This document shows, piece after piece, positions 1-8,932 of a DNA stretch of 64,000 nt (the stretch's first letter is position 1; every line of letters begins with the position of its first letter). This stretch comes from Kocuria massiliensis (GTDB lineage: Bacteria; Actinomycetota; Actinomycetes; Actinomycetales; Micrococcaceae). The notes beneath the pieces were generated by a model. That model worked only from the letters and a program-made list of their open reading frames with translations, was not told where the DNA came from and ran no database searches. The position numbers were made by a program, and so were the translations under genes. The stretch covers positions 1 to 64,000 of the forward strand of contig NZ_LT835161.1 of NCBI RefSeq assembly GCF_900169715.1, given 5' to 3'.

Positions 1-117
1 TTCGGTGGTTATGGCAAGAGGGGTACACCCGGTCTCATTCCGAACCCGGTAGTTAAGGCTCTTAGCGCTGATGGTACTGCACCCGGTAGGTGTGTGGGAG
101 AGTAGGTCGCCGCCGAA
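1..117 (+). rRNA. rrf: 5S ribosomal RNA
   Basis: The first 8 bases (TTCGGTGG) pair with the last 8 (CCGCCGAA) to form helix I. The interior carries the conserved CCGAACCCGG and GGGAGAGTAGG blocks of bacterial 5S rRNA. The molecule is complete or lacks at most a few 5' bases, which lie outside the window. 16S and 23S genes are presumably just upstream, as 5S is normally last in the operon. Confidence 0.95.
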
Positions 118-128
118 AATATTTTTGT

Positions 129-185
129 GGAGGAGAAGTGTTTGTGCCCCGTGTTGGGGTGTGGACGCTTCTCCTCCTTTTTCAT
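129..185 (+). terminator. Rho-independent terminator of the rRNA operon
   Basis: GGAGGAGAAG (129-138) pairs perfectly with CTTCTCCTCC (168-177). An inner GCCCC/GGGG stem lies between them, and a TTTTTCATTT tract follows. It lies 12 bases after the 5S gene, the expected position for the end of an rrn transcript. Confidence 0.9.
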
Positions 186-239
186 TTAACACCCGTTTGG
201 GATGGCCGCTCATGATGTGCTCGACCGCTCGGTCGTGAA

Positions 240-728
240 TTAGGCTGATGGCTCACGAGTCATGGGTAGGTGGGGAATTCCGACTTCGTCGAAGGCGGGT
301 CCCGTTGTTCGGAAGCCGAATTGTTCGTACCACCGCTCAAGATATGCCTGTGCGTGGATATGAATGGATCGTCCGCTATTCGCCGCAATTGCCGCGCCCA
401 TGAGGCGCCTGGCAAGGCCCAAACCCCGATGCTCTCGTAATGTGGCCACGCGGCCGATCGATGCGGATCCGTCCTTACCAGTCATGACCCTCAGGGTAGA
501 GACGGGAACACCGTCGCACGCTGCCCAGTACGTGGTCGTTGAATCCTCGAGGTCGACTCCATCGAGCTCGGGTTCATCCGTGATGCCTTGTTCCATGGCA
601 AAGACCACAAACCGCAATTGGGCGATGCCATAGGCGACGCGTGGGTCGAGGGAAAGCCACGCGCCGCTGTGCACGGTATAGGCTTCGTCGACAGGCGAGT
701 GGGGCTGGCCGGCGTCGTAATTTTGCAT
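240..728 (-). CDS. ElaA-like GNAT N-acetyltransferase
   Basis: 162 aa, the usual length of ElaA-type acetyltransferases. It has the family features in order: LRFVVFAMEQ followed by ELDGVDLED, the acetyl-CoA pyrophosphate loop GRVATLREHRGLGLARRLM, and the C-terminal QAYLERWYEQFGF block followed by GIPHLPM. The enzyme should transfer an acetyl group from acetyl-CoA to an unknown amine acceptor in the cytoplasm. It lies convergent to the rrn operon and divergent from the next gene, so it is probably a single-gene unit. Family assignment is firm; substrate is unknown. Confidence 0.85.
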   Translation of the reverse strand: MQNYDAGQPHSPVDEAYTVHSGAWLSLDPRVAYGIAQLRFVVFAMEQGITDEPELDGVDLEDSTTTYWAACDGVPVSTLRVMTGKDGSASIGRVATLREHRGLGLARRLMGAAIAANSGRSIHIHAQAYLERWYEQFGFRTTGPAFDEVGIPHLPMTREPSA

Positions 729-893
729 AGGAACAGACTACATTTTCGCCCGTTATCTCTGTTTGAGTCGTCACCTTTTCAGCGGAATGTCGCTGAATGT
801 CCGCGGTATTGCGGATTCTTTGAGCCTACTCTTCTGTGGAATTCGGATAAGTGGTGTAGGTTTCAGGGTGTTATCTCAACCGGGGAGAGGTTC

Positions 894-2897
894 TTGATTA
901 CAGCATTTGTAGTATGCGGTGTGCTCCTCGTCGTCCCCGGAGCATTGGTCGCGCTCTCCCTGCGAGTTCGTGGAATCGATGCACTGGCACTCTCGCCCGT
1001 GCTTTCTATGGGCGCCATAGGAGCGTCTGCACTCGTGGGAGGCCCGTTTGGCATTCCGTGGAGTCCGGGGACGCCTTTGCTTGTCGGCCTGCTCGTAGCC
1101 CTGGTTTTGTGGTCTGGCTCGTGGGCTGTTCGCCGCATGCGCCCCCTGCCCGTGGAGACCACTTCACAGTCGTCTCACGCGTCTCGGGAGCCGCGACGCA
1201 GCGTCGGACTCGGCGTGTGGCTCGGTTTAGTCGCGGCAATAGTTTTCGGCGTCTTCCATACTTTGAACCTCATTGACTGGAATATGGAGAATTTCTCCGA
1301 CGCCTTTGACAACGTCTTTCACCTCAATGCCATCCGGTACGTGATGGATCACGAAAACGCTAGTCCCTTCTTCGTCAGTACGATGACGACGGGCGACCAG
1401 CCGCCATATTTTTACCCCGATGTTTGGCACGCACTGGGAGCCCTGATTGCCTCGTTTTCCGGCGTGAGTGTCCCGGCGGCCACGAATGTCATGACGATAT
1501 GGCTGATTGCTGTGGTGTGGCCGCTGAGCATGATGTTCTTTGTGCGGACACTCTCGCGCAATCGTTACGCATGGTTCTTGTCGGGGATATTGGCGAATGC
1601 ATTCGCCGCATTCCCGTCGGTTTTGATGTTTTGGGGAATTCTGTACCCGAACATGATGGCGTACACCGTCGTTCCTGTCGTCCTCGGGCTCGGTGTCTGC
1701 GCTCTACGGCTCGGCTCGCCCGTTATTACTCGAGGCCGTGCGTTGGTGCTCACCGTGGGCGCGCTCGGCGGCATGGCATTGGCCCACCCCAGCGGTGTGC
1801 TGGTGTGTCTGGCCGTCATGCTTCCAGCCATGGTGTACCGCCTTGCGCTTCTGATCCGCTGGATTGTGAGGGGCACATTTCCTCACCGTTCCTATCCGGC
1901 CATCGAAGCTCTCTTGGTCCTGATCTTCATGTCCGGTATCCCGATCATTTGGGTGCTGCTGCGGCCAGCGAATGCTGTTCCACAGAATTACCCCATCACG
2001 CCGTTCGGAGAATCCGTTCTTCGCGTCTTGGCGATGGCTCCCGCTTTTGACGTGCCCGGATACAGTTCCTACCCGATCAGCATTCTCGCCGTAGCGATAC
2101 TTCTGGTCGGGGCCGGCATCTTGGTCTCCCAACGCAAGAACCTGTGGCTTCTTGCCTCCTACGGGATGGTTGGCCTTCTGCTGATTGCAGGGATGACCTT
2201 CAATTGGCCGATCCGCAACATCCTGACCGGGGCCTGGTACAACGACAGGTTCCGTGTTTCGGCCATACTCCCGATGGTCGGGATTCCCATCATTGCCCTC
2301 GGGTTCGGCGCATTATGTGTTCTCGTTCGGCGGCAGCTTCCCCAACTGTTGAGGAATATGCGAGTGAGCCGACGCCGCGCGATCAGCCGTAGCGTCGTCG
2401 TGGTGGTGGCACTGGCGCTGTTTGTTCCGCTGGCGACCAACGACACCATGGTGTACACCGTGCGGCATGCACAGGATCGTTTTCGGGTCACCCCCACGTC
2501 GGAGATGGTCACGTCGGATCGGTACGACGTCATGAGTCACACCGCCGAGTACCTCGGGCCGGGGGAGAAAGTCCTCAATAATCCGTGGACGGGAGGGGGT
2601 ATGGCCTATGGGCTCTTCGGGGTCAACACGTCGTCTCACCACCTCCTGGAAAAGCTCGATGCCGACGACGCCTACCTTTCGGCGCACCTGAATGAAGCCT
2701 TCGTGGATCCTCAAGTGTGCAATCTCGTGACCCGCAATAAGGCGTACTACGTCTACGACTTTGCCGGACCGCCCTTCATGGGTAATTACGGCGGTCCCAC
2801 CTTTGCGGGTCTGGCGCGCCTCGAAACGTCGGGAATCACCACGACCGTGTACCAGTCCGGAGAAGCAAGACTCTTACGCATCGATGCGTGCGGGTAA
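894..2897 (+). CDS. DUF6541-type polytopic membrane protein (first of a tandem pair)
   Basis: 667 aa from the TTG at 894, which follows GGGGAGAGG closely; the longer reading frame from 588 would run antisense through the acetyltransferase gene and is not credible. Many hydrophobic segments span the first three quarters. A hydrophilic loop with FHLNAIRYVMDHE and FYPDVWHALGALI, and a soluble C-terminal domain (WTGGGMAYGLFG) shared with the next gene, follow. I assign it to the actinobacterial DUF6541 family, whose architecture resembles GT-C glycosyltransferases. Glycosyltransferase genes follow, so a role in envelope glycan assembly is inferred; catalysis is not shown. Confidence 0.7.
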   Translation: MITAFVVCGVLLVVPGALVALSLRVRGIDALALSPVLSMGAIGASALVGGPFGIPWSPGTPLLVGLLVALVLWSGSWAVRRMRPLPVETTSQSSHASREPRRSVGLGVWLGLVAAIVFGVFHTLNLIDWNMENFSDAFDNVFHLNAIRYVMDHENASPFFVSTMTTGDQPPYFYPDVWHALGALIASFSGVSVPAATNVMTIWLIAVVWPLSMMFFVRTLSRNRYAWFLSGILANAFAAFPSVLMFWGILYPNMMAYTVVPVVLGLGVCALRLGSPVITRGRALVLTVGALGGMALAHPSGVLVCLAVMLPAMVYRLALLIRWIVRGTFPHRSYPAIEALLVLIFMSGIPIIWVLLRPANAVPQNYPITPFGESVLRVLAMAPAFDVPGYSSYPISILAVAILLVGAGILVSQRKNLWLLASYGMVGLLLIAGMTFNWPIRNILTGAWYNDRFRVSAILPMVGIPIIALGFGALCVLVRRQLPQLLRNMRVSRRRAISRSVVVVVALALFVPLATNDTMVYTVRHAQDRFRVTPTSEMVTSDRYDVMSHTAEYLGPGEKVLNNPWTGGGMAYGLFGVNTSSHHLLEKLDADDAYLSAHLNEAFVDPQVCNLVTRNKAYYVYDFAGPPFMGNYGGPTFAGLARLETSGITTTVYQSGEARLLRIDACG

Positions 2898-3001
2898 GGT
2901 CGGCCACGAACGGAGAGATCGTGAGGCAACCGGGTGGCTTTGGCACTAGGATGAGGAGAGTTTGCCTTGACCCAGCGCACTGAATGGAGGCCCCTGAGTC
3001 G

Positions 3002-5101
3002 ATGGAATGGTTGAGTCTGACTCCGGGATTGCTCATAGGCGTCCTGGCACTGCTGGTGCCTGGGCTACTGGTGACTCTTGCCGCGCGGCTGAAGGGATTC
3101 GATGCGTTCGCCTTGGCGCCCGCCGTCTCTATAGCGATCATTGCCGTATCGGCGATCGTGGCCGGATCGCTCGGCATCGACTGGGCCCTCTGGGTTCCTC
3201 TGGCCGCGGGCGCCCTCGTGGCACTGGTTGCCGGCGGCGTGGTGGCGCTTGCTCGTCGACTCGGCGTCGCGGACTTTCCCGGTGAGCGATCAGCGGCGGA
3301 CTCGTCTCCCCAACGCCGGGGACGCCGAGCTCCGTGGTCGGAAGCCTCTGGCGCCCGCCGATGGATGCCAGCCGAACATCGAGGCGGCGTGCTGTCCCGC
3401 GGGAAGTGGTTCTCTCGAGGACAAGCCACGTACTGGGTCTCGTTCCTGGTCGCGGCCCTCCTCATGGCTCGCACCATCAAGAATTCCCTGGGCGGCCCGG
3501 AATGGTTTTCGCAGACCCTCGACAATAACTTCCATCTCAATGCGGTCCGCTTTATCGCTGAGACTCACAACGGTTCCTCGTTTTTCGTCAACGCGATGAC
3601 GACGGGCCAGGGGCCGATTCCGTATTATCCGGCCGCCTGGCACGACTTTGTCTCGCTGATCTTCATGGGAACGGGTCAAAGCTCCGTTCCCGCGGCAACC
3701 AACGCCGCAATTTTCGCGATAGCGGGCATCGCGTGGCCGTTGTCCATGTTATTCCTGGTCCGAGCCACCATGCGGTTCAACCTGCCGGCCGTTCTCGCCG
3801 CGGGACCGATCCTGACCGGATTTACCGCCTTTCCGTTTCTGCTGATCAAATTCGGGGTGCTGTACCCCAACTTCTTGGGGATTGCGTTATTGCCCGCTGG
3901 CGTGGGCATCGTGATCAATTTCTTCCGCATGTCTCGGGTTCGCCGCGTGGACACTGTGCAATGCATCGTACTTGGCATCCCGGTGGCTCTGGGAGTGGGC
4001 CTGGCCCTTCCGAACGCCCTGATGTCGCTTCTCGTCATCGCCGTGCCCGTGGCGGTGGTGCGCGCAGTGCTCCAAATCGGGGGTGGCATCATGCGCCGCT
4101 CTCGGTGGTGGGCGGTTCTGTTGCAGGTCGTCGCGATCGCCGCGCTCTTGGCGGCGGTGTGGTTCCTTTGGGGCGTTATTCGTCCTGCCCCGGGAGCCTC
4201 AACATGGGGCCCCTCGAGCTCGGATACGCTCGCCTTCGGTGAGGCTTTGGTCAATAGCCCGGTCAGCGAGGTCTCGCCACAGTGGGTGGTTTCGGCCCTC
4301 GTGGTGATCGGCGCGTTGGCCATCCTGTACGCCCGGCGTAACCACTGGCTCGTGCTCTCCTACGGCGTGCTGGTCTACTTCTACATCAGTGTTCGGTGGC
4401 TCAAATGGGACCAAGACCGCATGTGGATCACTGGAGTTTGGTACAACGATCCGTTCCGGGTGGCCGCCCTCCTGCCTGTTCTGGCCATTCCCTTGGCGGT
4501 CGTTGCCATTCACTGGCTCAGTGAAGCCTTGATGAACTCCCGGCTCAGCGCCAGGTGGTCGGGGCGGCGTCGTCCAGCGATGAAAAAAACCGTCGGGATC
4601 GTGGCGATGATTCTGCTTGCGGGATATACCCAGGCCGTCGGACCCATGAAGGAGATGGTGGGCCAGACCTACGCGACGTACCAACCGCGGGCCGATTCAC
4701 AACTCATCACGACAGACGAACTCGATGTCATCGATCACGTGAATGCGCTCGTTCCCCGCGACCAAAAGATCGTGACCATGCCCTGGAACGGCGGAGGCCT
4801 TGCCTACGCGCTCGCGGGCCGTCACGTCACCGCCTCGCACGCCCTGTACATTCCGACGCCGTCGGTCGACATCATCAATCATTCACTCAACGAAGCCGGA
4901 AGCGATCCCAAGGTGTGCTCGGCCGTTCACCAGGAGAACGCGCGATATGTCCTGGATTTCGGGAAAAAAGAGGTGAACCACGGTGACCATAGTGAGCAGT
5001 ACGCGGGACTCGCGGACCTCGAACAACGTGGCCTCGCCACTACGGTCTATCAGGCCGGGGACGCGAAGCTCCTGAAGATCACGGCGTGCGGCGAAAACTG
5101 A
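3002..5101 (+). CDS. DUF6541-type polytopic membrane protein (second of a tandem pair)
   Basis: 699 aa from ATG 3002, with GGAGG 11 bases upstream. It is a paralogue of the preceding gene: N-terminal LLVPGLLVTLAARLKGFDA matches VVPGALVALSLRVRGIDA, and NNFHLNAVRFIAETHN, YYPAAWHDFVSLI, WYNDPFRVAALLP and the C-terminal WNGGGLAYALAG are shared in the same order. A strongly charged insert of about 50 residues (near 3280-3430) after the first membrane segments is absent from the first copy. Predicted integral membrane protein, possibly a lipid-linked sugar transferase; this is inferred from context. Confidence 0.7.
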   Translation: MEWLSLTPGLLIGVLALLVPGLLVTLAARLKGFDAFALAPAVSIAIIAVSAIVAGSLGIDWALWVPLAAGALVALVAGGVVALARRLGVADFPGERSAADSSPQRRGRRAPWSEASGARRWMPAEHRGGVLSRGKWFSRGQATYWVSFLVAALLMARTIKNSLGGPEWFSQTLDNNFHLNAVRFIAETHNGSSFFVNAMTTGQGPIPYYPAAWHDFVSLIFMGTGQSSVPAATNAAIFAIAGIAWPLSMLFLVRATMRFNLPAVLAAGPILTGFTAFPFLLIKFGVLYPNFLGIALLPAGVGIVINFFRMSRVRRVDTVQCIVLGIPVALGVGLALPNALMSLLVIAVPVAVVRAVLQIGGGIMRRSRWWAVLLQVVAIAALLAAVWFLWGVIRPAPGASTWGPSSSDTLAFGEALVNSPVSEVSPQWVVSALVVIGALAILYARRNHWLVLSYGVLVYFYISVRWLKWDQDRMWITGVWYNDPFRVAALLPVLAIPLAVVAIHWLSEALMNSRLSARWSGRRRPAMKKTVGIVAMILLAGYTQAVGPMKEMVGQTYATYQPRADSQLITTDELDVIDHVNALVPRDQKIVTMPWNGGGLAYALAGRHVTASHALYIPTPSVDIINHSLNEAGSDPKVCSAVHQENARYVLDFGKKEVNHGDHSEQYAGLADLEQRGLATTVYQAGDAKLLKITACGEN

Positions 5102-5194
5102 CGATGGCCTGCGGCTTTGGACGGTACTCGGCGCTCATGGCGCCGCCACGCGCAAATACGGTCGCGGCCGGTGACCAGGTAGGCTGAGAGGACT

Positions 5195-5950
5195 ATGGCT
5201 AACTCACCCGACGCTCAACGAACGCTGAGCTGCCTCATCATCATGCCCGCGTGGAATGAAGATGAAGTCATCGGATCGACCATCCGGGAGCTTCAATCCA
5301 CCATGCCCGGCCACGATCTGCTGGTCGTCGACGACGGGTCGACCGACAACACGGCTCGCATTGCGCGCGCCGCGGGTGCCAGTGTGCTTCAGCTGCCGTA
5401 CAACATGGGAGTCGGCGGAGCCATGCGCGCCGGATTCAAGTACGCACAACGCCTGGACTACGACCGCGCGATCCAAGTGGATGCCGACGGCCAACACGAC
5501 CCCCGGGACATCGAGCGAGTGCTCGCTGGATTGGATCACGCCGATATCTCCATCGGTGCCCGATTCGCCGAACGCGGCACCTATAAAGCCACCGGGCCGC
5601 GCCGATGGGCCATGAACCTGTTAGCCCTGATGTTTTCGCGGGTCGCCAAGACCCGCTTGACCGACGTGACGAGTGGTTTCCGGGCCGCTAACCGACGCGC
5701 GATCTCCCAGTACTGCCGGTACTTCCCGGCCGAATACTTAGGGGACACGATCGATTCCCTGGCGATGGCCTTGCGCGCCGGGCTTACGGTGACTCAAGTG
5801 CCCGTGGAAATGCGTGAGCGTCAAGCCGGAAAGCCGTCCAATAATCCGTATAAGGCAGCGATCTATTTGATCCGCTCCATGTTCGCCTTCTTCATTTCGA
5901 TGACGCGCAAGCGCATGACCGTCAACGAGCCCGAGGGAGGCAGTGAATGA
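5195..5950 (+). CDS. GT2 family glycosyltransferase, polyprenyl-phosphate mannosyltransferase-like
   Basis: 251 aa. The nucleotide-sugar binding motif VVDDGSTDN and the metal-binding DADGQHDP (DXD) are typical of DPM1/GtrB-like GT2 enzymes that move a sugar from GDP- or UDP-sugar onto polyprenyl phosphate. There is no long C-terminal membrane domain, so it likely works at the membrane face with the neighbouring DUF2304 protein. GAGAGG lies 3 bases before the ATG. Its stop overlaps the next gene's ATG by 4 nt (ATGA), indicating translational coupling. Sugar specificity cannot be read from sequence. Confidence 0.85.
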   Translation: MANSPDAQRTLSCLIIMPAWNEDEVIGSTIRELQSTMPGHDLLVVDDGSTDNTARIARAAGASVLQLPYNMGVGGAMRAGFKYAQRLDYDRAIQVDADGQHDPRDIERVLAGLDHADISIGARFAERGTYKATGPRRWAMNLLALMFSRVAKTRLTDVTSGFRAANRRAISQYCRYFPAEYLGDTIDSLAMALRAGLTVTQVPVEMRERQAGKPSNNPYKAAIYLIRSMFAFFISMTRKRMTVNEPEGGSE

Positions 5951-6489
5951 CCACGGCATCCATTTTCTTTCTGATCCTGGGCCTGATCCTTGTGGTCTCG
6001 GTCCTGCGACTGGTTCGGAACCTCAAGCTGCGTGAGAAGTACGCGGCCCTGTGGCTGCTGACCGCTCTGGTCATCGCCGTCCTCATGGTGTTCCCCCGCC
6101 TGTTGGATAAGGTGGCCTCCCTGGTGGGAGTGGCCACCCCGGTCAACCTGCTGTTCCTCATCGGGTTGGTCTTGCTCTTGGGCGTGTGCCTGCACCTTTC
6201 CTTGGAGATTTCGCGACTGGAAGATGAAACGCGGGTTCTGGCCGAGGAAGCTGCTATCCAGCGCTCCTTGCTGAATCGCCAGCTCGAAGAGATCAGCCGC
6301 TTTCGTAATCCCACACAGGCCATGCCGATCGTCCAGGCCGACGACGAAGGCCCCCACGCCGTCAAAGCCCACGGCTCCAGGGCCGCTGGTGAGACGAAAG
6401 ACCCTCGGGACGCGAGCCGCCCCGAGACCGATTTTCCCCAACATCCGATACACGATGCCGAGTCCAACGACACCACGGAGAAGCCATGA
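5947..6489 (+). CDS. DUF2304 family membrane protein
   Basis: 180 aa. Three hydrophobic segments lie in the first 90 residues (ASIFFLILGLILVVSVLRLV, a second at LWLLTALVIAVLMVF, a third at VNLLFLIGLVLLLGVCLHL), then a charged helix (SLEISRLEDETRVLAEEAAIQ) and a long hydrophilic tail. DUF2304 proteins are commonly encoded right after a DPM1-like glycosyltransferase, as here, and probably help anchor or assist it. It overlaps both neighbours by 4 nt, so the three genes are one translationally coupled unit. The biochemical role is unknown. Confidence 0.8.
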   Translation: MTTASIFFLILGLILVVSVLRLVRNLKLREKYAALWLLTALVIAVLMVFPRLLDKVASLVGVATPVNLLFLIGLVLLLGVCLHLSLEISRLEDETRVLAEEAAIQRSLLNRQLEEISRFRNPTQAMPIVQADDEGPHAVKAHGSRAAGETKDPRDASRPETDFPQHPIHDAESNDTTEKP

Positions 6490-7361
6490 CCGTTGACATT
6501 TTGTTCCCCTACTACGGAGACGTTGCCCTCATGAAGCAGGCGGTCGAATCCGTGCTGCACCAGACGAGCGACGACTGGCGCTTGATCGTCGTCGACGACG
6601 GCTACCCCGACGAATCGATCCCCGGTTGGTTCGCTTCCCTCAACGATGAGCGCGTGACCTACATGCGCAACGAAAAGAACCTCGGTGCCAACGGGAACTA
6701 CCGTAAGTGCCTGACCTTCGTCGAAAACGAACTCGTGGTGGTCATGGGCGCGGACGACGTCATGATGCCGAACTACATCGAGTGGTTCATTCGCGCCGCG
6801 GAAGAGCACCCCGAGGCCGGCATCTTCCAGCCCGGTGTGTTTGTGATCGACGAGAATAACGCTCCCTCGAACACGCTGGTGGAGAAGACCAAGGCATTCT
6901 ACCGTCCCAACAGCACCACGGTGCTTAAGGGCGAAGACCTTGCCGTGTCGATCCTTCGCGGCGACTGGCTGTACTTCCCGTCCCTCGGATGGCGAGCTGA
7001 GACCATCGTGGGCCTGGGCTTCCGGGAAGGCCTCGACGTCGTTCAGGACATGTGCCTGGTCATGGACGTGGCCATGTCCGGTGGCGCCTTGTTCTACGAC
7101 GAGACCGCCGCCTTCATGTACCGCCGTCACAAGGCCTCCGACTCTTCGTGGCGTGCCCTGGACGGCACCCGCTTCGATGAGGAGCGCCGCTTCTTCGAGA
7201 TGATGCGGGAAGAGATGTCAGCCCTCGGTTGGAATAAGGCTGCGAACGTCGCTCGCCTGCACCTCTCCTCCCGTCTGCACGCTGCGAGCCTTCTGCCCAA
7301 GGCCGCCAAGATCCAGAACTGGGGCGGGGTCAAGAACCTCGCGTCTCACCTGGTCAAATAG
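6486..7361 (+). CDS. GT2 family glycosyltransferase
   Basis: 291 aa with an N-terminal GT-A fold: VDILFPYYGD, VVDDGYPDES and the metal-site variant VMGADDVMMPNY (ADD in place of DXD, common in family 2). Unlike the gene at 5195 it resembles enzymes that use sugar donors to extend a saccharide rather than charge a lipid carrier. The start codon overlaps the DUF2304 stop (ATGA). No membrane segment is evident, so a cytoplasmic membrane-associated enzyme is likely. Substrate unknown; participation in a surface polysaccharide is inferred from neighbours. Confidence 0.85.
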   Translation: MTVDILFPYYGDVALMKQAVESVLHQTSDDWRLIVVDDGYPDESIPGWFASLNDERVTYMRNEKNLGANGNYRKCLTFVENELVVVMGADDVMMPNYIEWFIRAAEEHPEAGIFQPGVFVIDENNAPSNTLVEKTKAFYRPNSTTVLKGEDLAVSILRGDWLYFPSLGWRAETIVGLGFREGLDVVQDMCLVMDVAMSGGALFYDETAAFMYRRHKASDSSWRALDGTRFDEERRFFEMMREEMSALGWNKAANVARLHLSSRLHAASLLPKAAKIQNWGGVKNLASHLVK

Positions 7362-7411
7362 GGCCGCACGTGGATCGAGTCGGCGAAGGGGAGGCCCCCT
7401 ACGCGAGCGGT

Positions 7412-8764
7412 ATGGGCTCCGAGGTAACGGCAGAGAACAGTCCGGACCAGAAGTCCATCTCGAAACGGGAATCATCGACGATCCTTCTGGCGTCGTTAAT
7501 TTCCGCGGTCTCCGCGCTAGGGGCCACGTTCATCGCCAAGCACGCCCTGTCCGGTGAAGGGGTCACCGAATTCCTGGTGTTTTGGTCGGCCCTGTTCGGC
7601 ATCTACGGCATCGTCTCGGGCGTGCAGCAAGAGACGACGCGCGCCGTCGGGGCGGCCGAGCTGAACCGACGTGTTGGCACGGGGCCCTCATCGGGCACCC
7701 GCGTGATGCTCGTGGCCGCCGGATTCGGCGTGGCCATTGCCGCGGTGGTGGGGCTCAGTTCCCCCTTCTGGGCCCAAAGCCAAGTGCCCACCGGAATGGG
7801 ATGGGCCGTTTTCCTGATGTGCTTCGGCTCCTGCCTGTATGCGGTGCACGTCGCCATGAGCGGTGCCGCCGCGGGACGGCAGAAGTGGTTCCAATTTTCG
7901 GGACTCGGCGGTGGCGAGGCCGCGTGGCGCCTGATTGCCATGATCGTGGTCGCGCTCTTCGCCGGCTCGCTCGGTGGCCTCGAGGCAGCAACCGTCTCGC
8001 CCGTCCTGTTGTGGATTCTCATTGCGGCATTCACACGGGAAGGGCGCAAGACCTTCGCGGTTCGGGCCGACGTCGGCGCCGGACGATTCGTCCAGAACAT
8101 TCTGTTTGCCATGGGCTCCTCGACCGCTTCGGCCGTGCTGATGGTGGGGCTTCCCGTGGTGCTCAAAGCCAGCGTGGGCGACGACGCCTCGAGCAACACG
8201 AAGATCGGGATGGGGGCGTTGATCCTCGCGATCTCGATTACCCGTTCGCCGATCATGATTCCCCTCCAGGCCTTCCAGGGAGTGGCGATCTCGGCATTTC
8301 TCAAGCAGCGACATCGCCCGGTTGCGGCGATGGCCAAACCGGTGGGCGCGCTGCTGGGCATTGGCGCGTTGGGTGCGGCCCTGGCCTGGGTCATTGGTCC
8401 GTGGCTGTTCTTCCTGATTTACGGGCCAAAGCCTGAAGAGGCCGCCGCGTATCACGAGGTGATTCACGGATGGCTTCTCGGATCCCTGACCTTCGGCTCG
8501 GCGATCATGGCCTTGCTCGTGCTCTCCGGGACTGCGGTCTTGGCACTGAACGCGCACCGGCTCTACATCATCGGCTGGGTCGTCGCTGCGATCCTCGCCG
8601 CCGCGCTCCTGTTCTTGCCGTTGGACCTCGTTCCTCGCACCGTCATCGCTCTCTACGTGGGGCCCGCCGTCGGGTTCGCGGTGCACCTCATCGGCATGGT
8701 CTTGATCTCGCGACGCACTCCGGGGCCCACGCCTTTGGAGGAGTCCGCGGCCGTCGACGGCTGA
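7412..8764 (+). CDS. MOP-superfamily polysaccharide flippase-like membrane protein
   Basis: 450 aa from ATG 7412; a GTG at 7370 would add 14 residues and neither start has a well-placed ribosome site (AAGGGGAGG lies 17 nt before 7412). The protein is a chain of about twelve hydrophobic segments with short loops, similar in layout to oligosaccharide flippases (Wzx/MOP). Examples are TILLASLISAVSALGATFIA near the N-terminus and AMVLISRR-type basic C-terminal loops. It ends the glycosyltransferase cluster, so export of the lipid-linked product made by the upstream enzymes is the natural role, though this is inference. Confidence 0.65.
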   Translation: MGSEVTAENSPDQKSISKRESSTILLASLISAVSALGATFIAKHALSGEGVTEFLVFWSALFGIYGIVSGVQQETTRAVGAAELNRRVGTGPSSGTRVMLVAAGFGVAIAAVVGLSSPFWAQSQVPTGMGWAVFLMCFGSCLYAVHVAMSGAAAGRQKWFQFSGLGGGEAAWRLIAMIVVALFAGSLGGLEAATVSPVLLWILIAAFTREGRKTFAVRADVGAGRFVQNILFAMGSSTASAVLMVGLPVVLKASVGDDASSNTKIGMGALILAISITRSPIMIPLQAFQGVAISAFLKQRHRPVAAMAKPVGALLGIGALGAALAWVIGPWLFFLIYGPKPEEAAAYHEVIHGWLLGSLTFGSAIMALLVLSGTAVLALNAHRLYIIGWVVAAILAAALLFLPLDLVPRTVIALYVGPAVGFAVHLIGMVLISRRTPGPTPLEESAAVDG

Positions 8765-8853
8765 ACGAATCTGCGGCAGACCACTACGCCATCTGGGCGG
8801 AAGTGCGCAATTTTCCGGCCCTGAGCAAACGCCCTGACGCGCAGCGCGAATTT

Positions 8854-8865
8854 CCTCAATTGAGG
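8854..8865. promoter_or_regulatory. Perfect 12-bp palindrome upstream of the first glutamate dehydrogenase
   Basis: CCTCAATTGAGG is self-complementary and lies 67 bases before the GTG start at 8933, in a 168-base intergenic gap. It could be a regulator binding site; no regulator can be named from sequence. Confidence 0.35.
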
Positions 8866-8932
8866 TGGGTATCCTTTGGGAGGTAAAGACAACCACAACG
8901 AGGTGGTGCAGTCTTCTAGGAAGGTAATTGAC

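Noticed and set aside
588-893. N-terminal extension of the first DUF6541 gene
   Set aside because: It would run antisense through the acetyltransferase gene and adds a hydrophilic segment unlike the paralogue; the TTG at 894 has a ribosome site and aligns with the start of the second copy.
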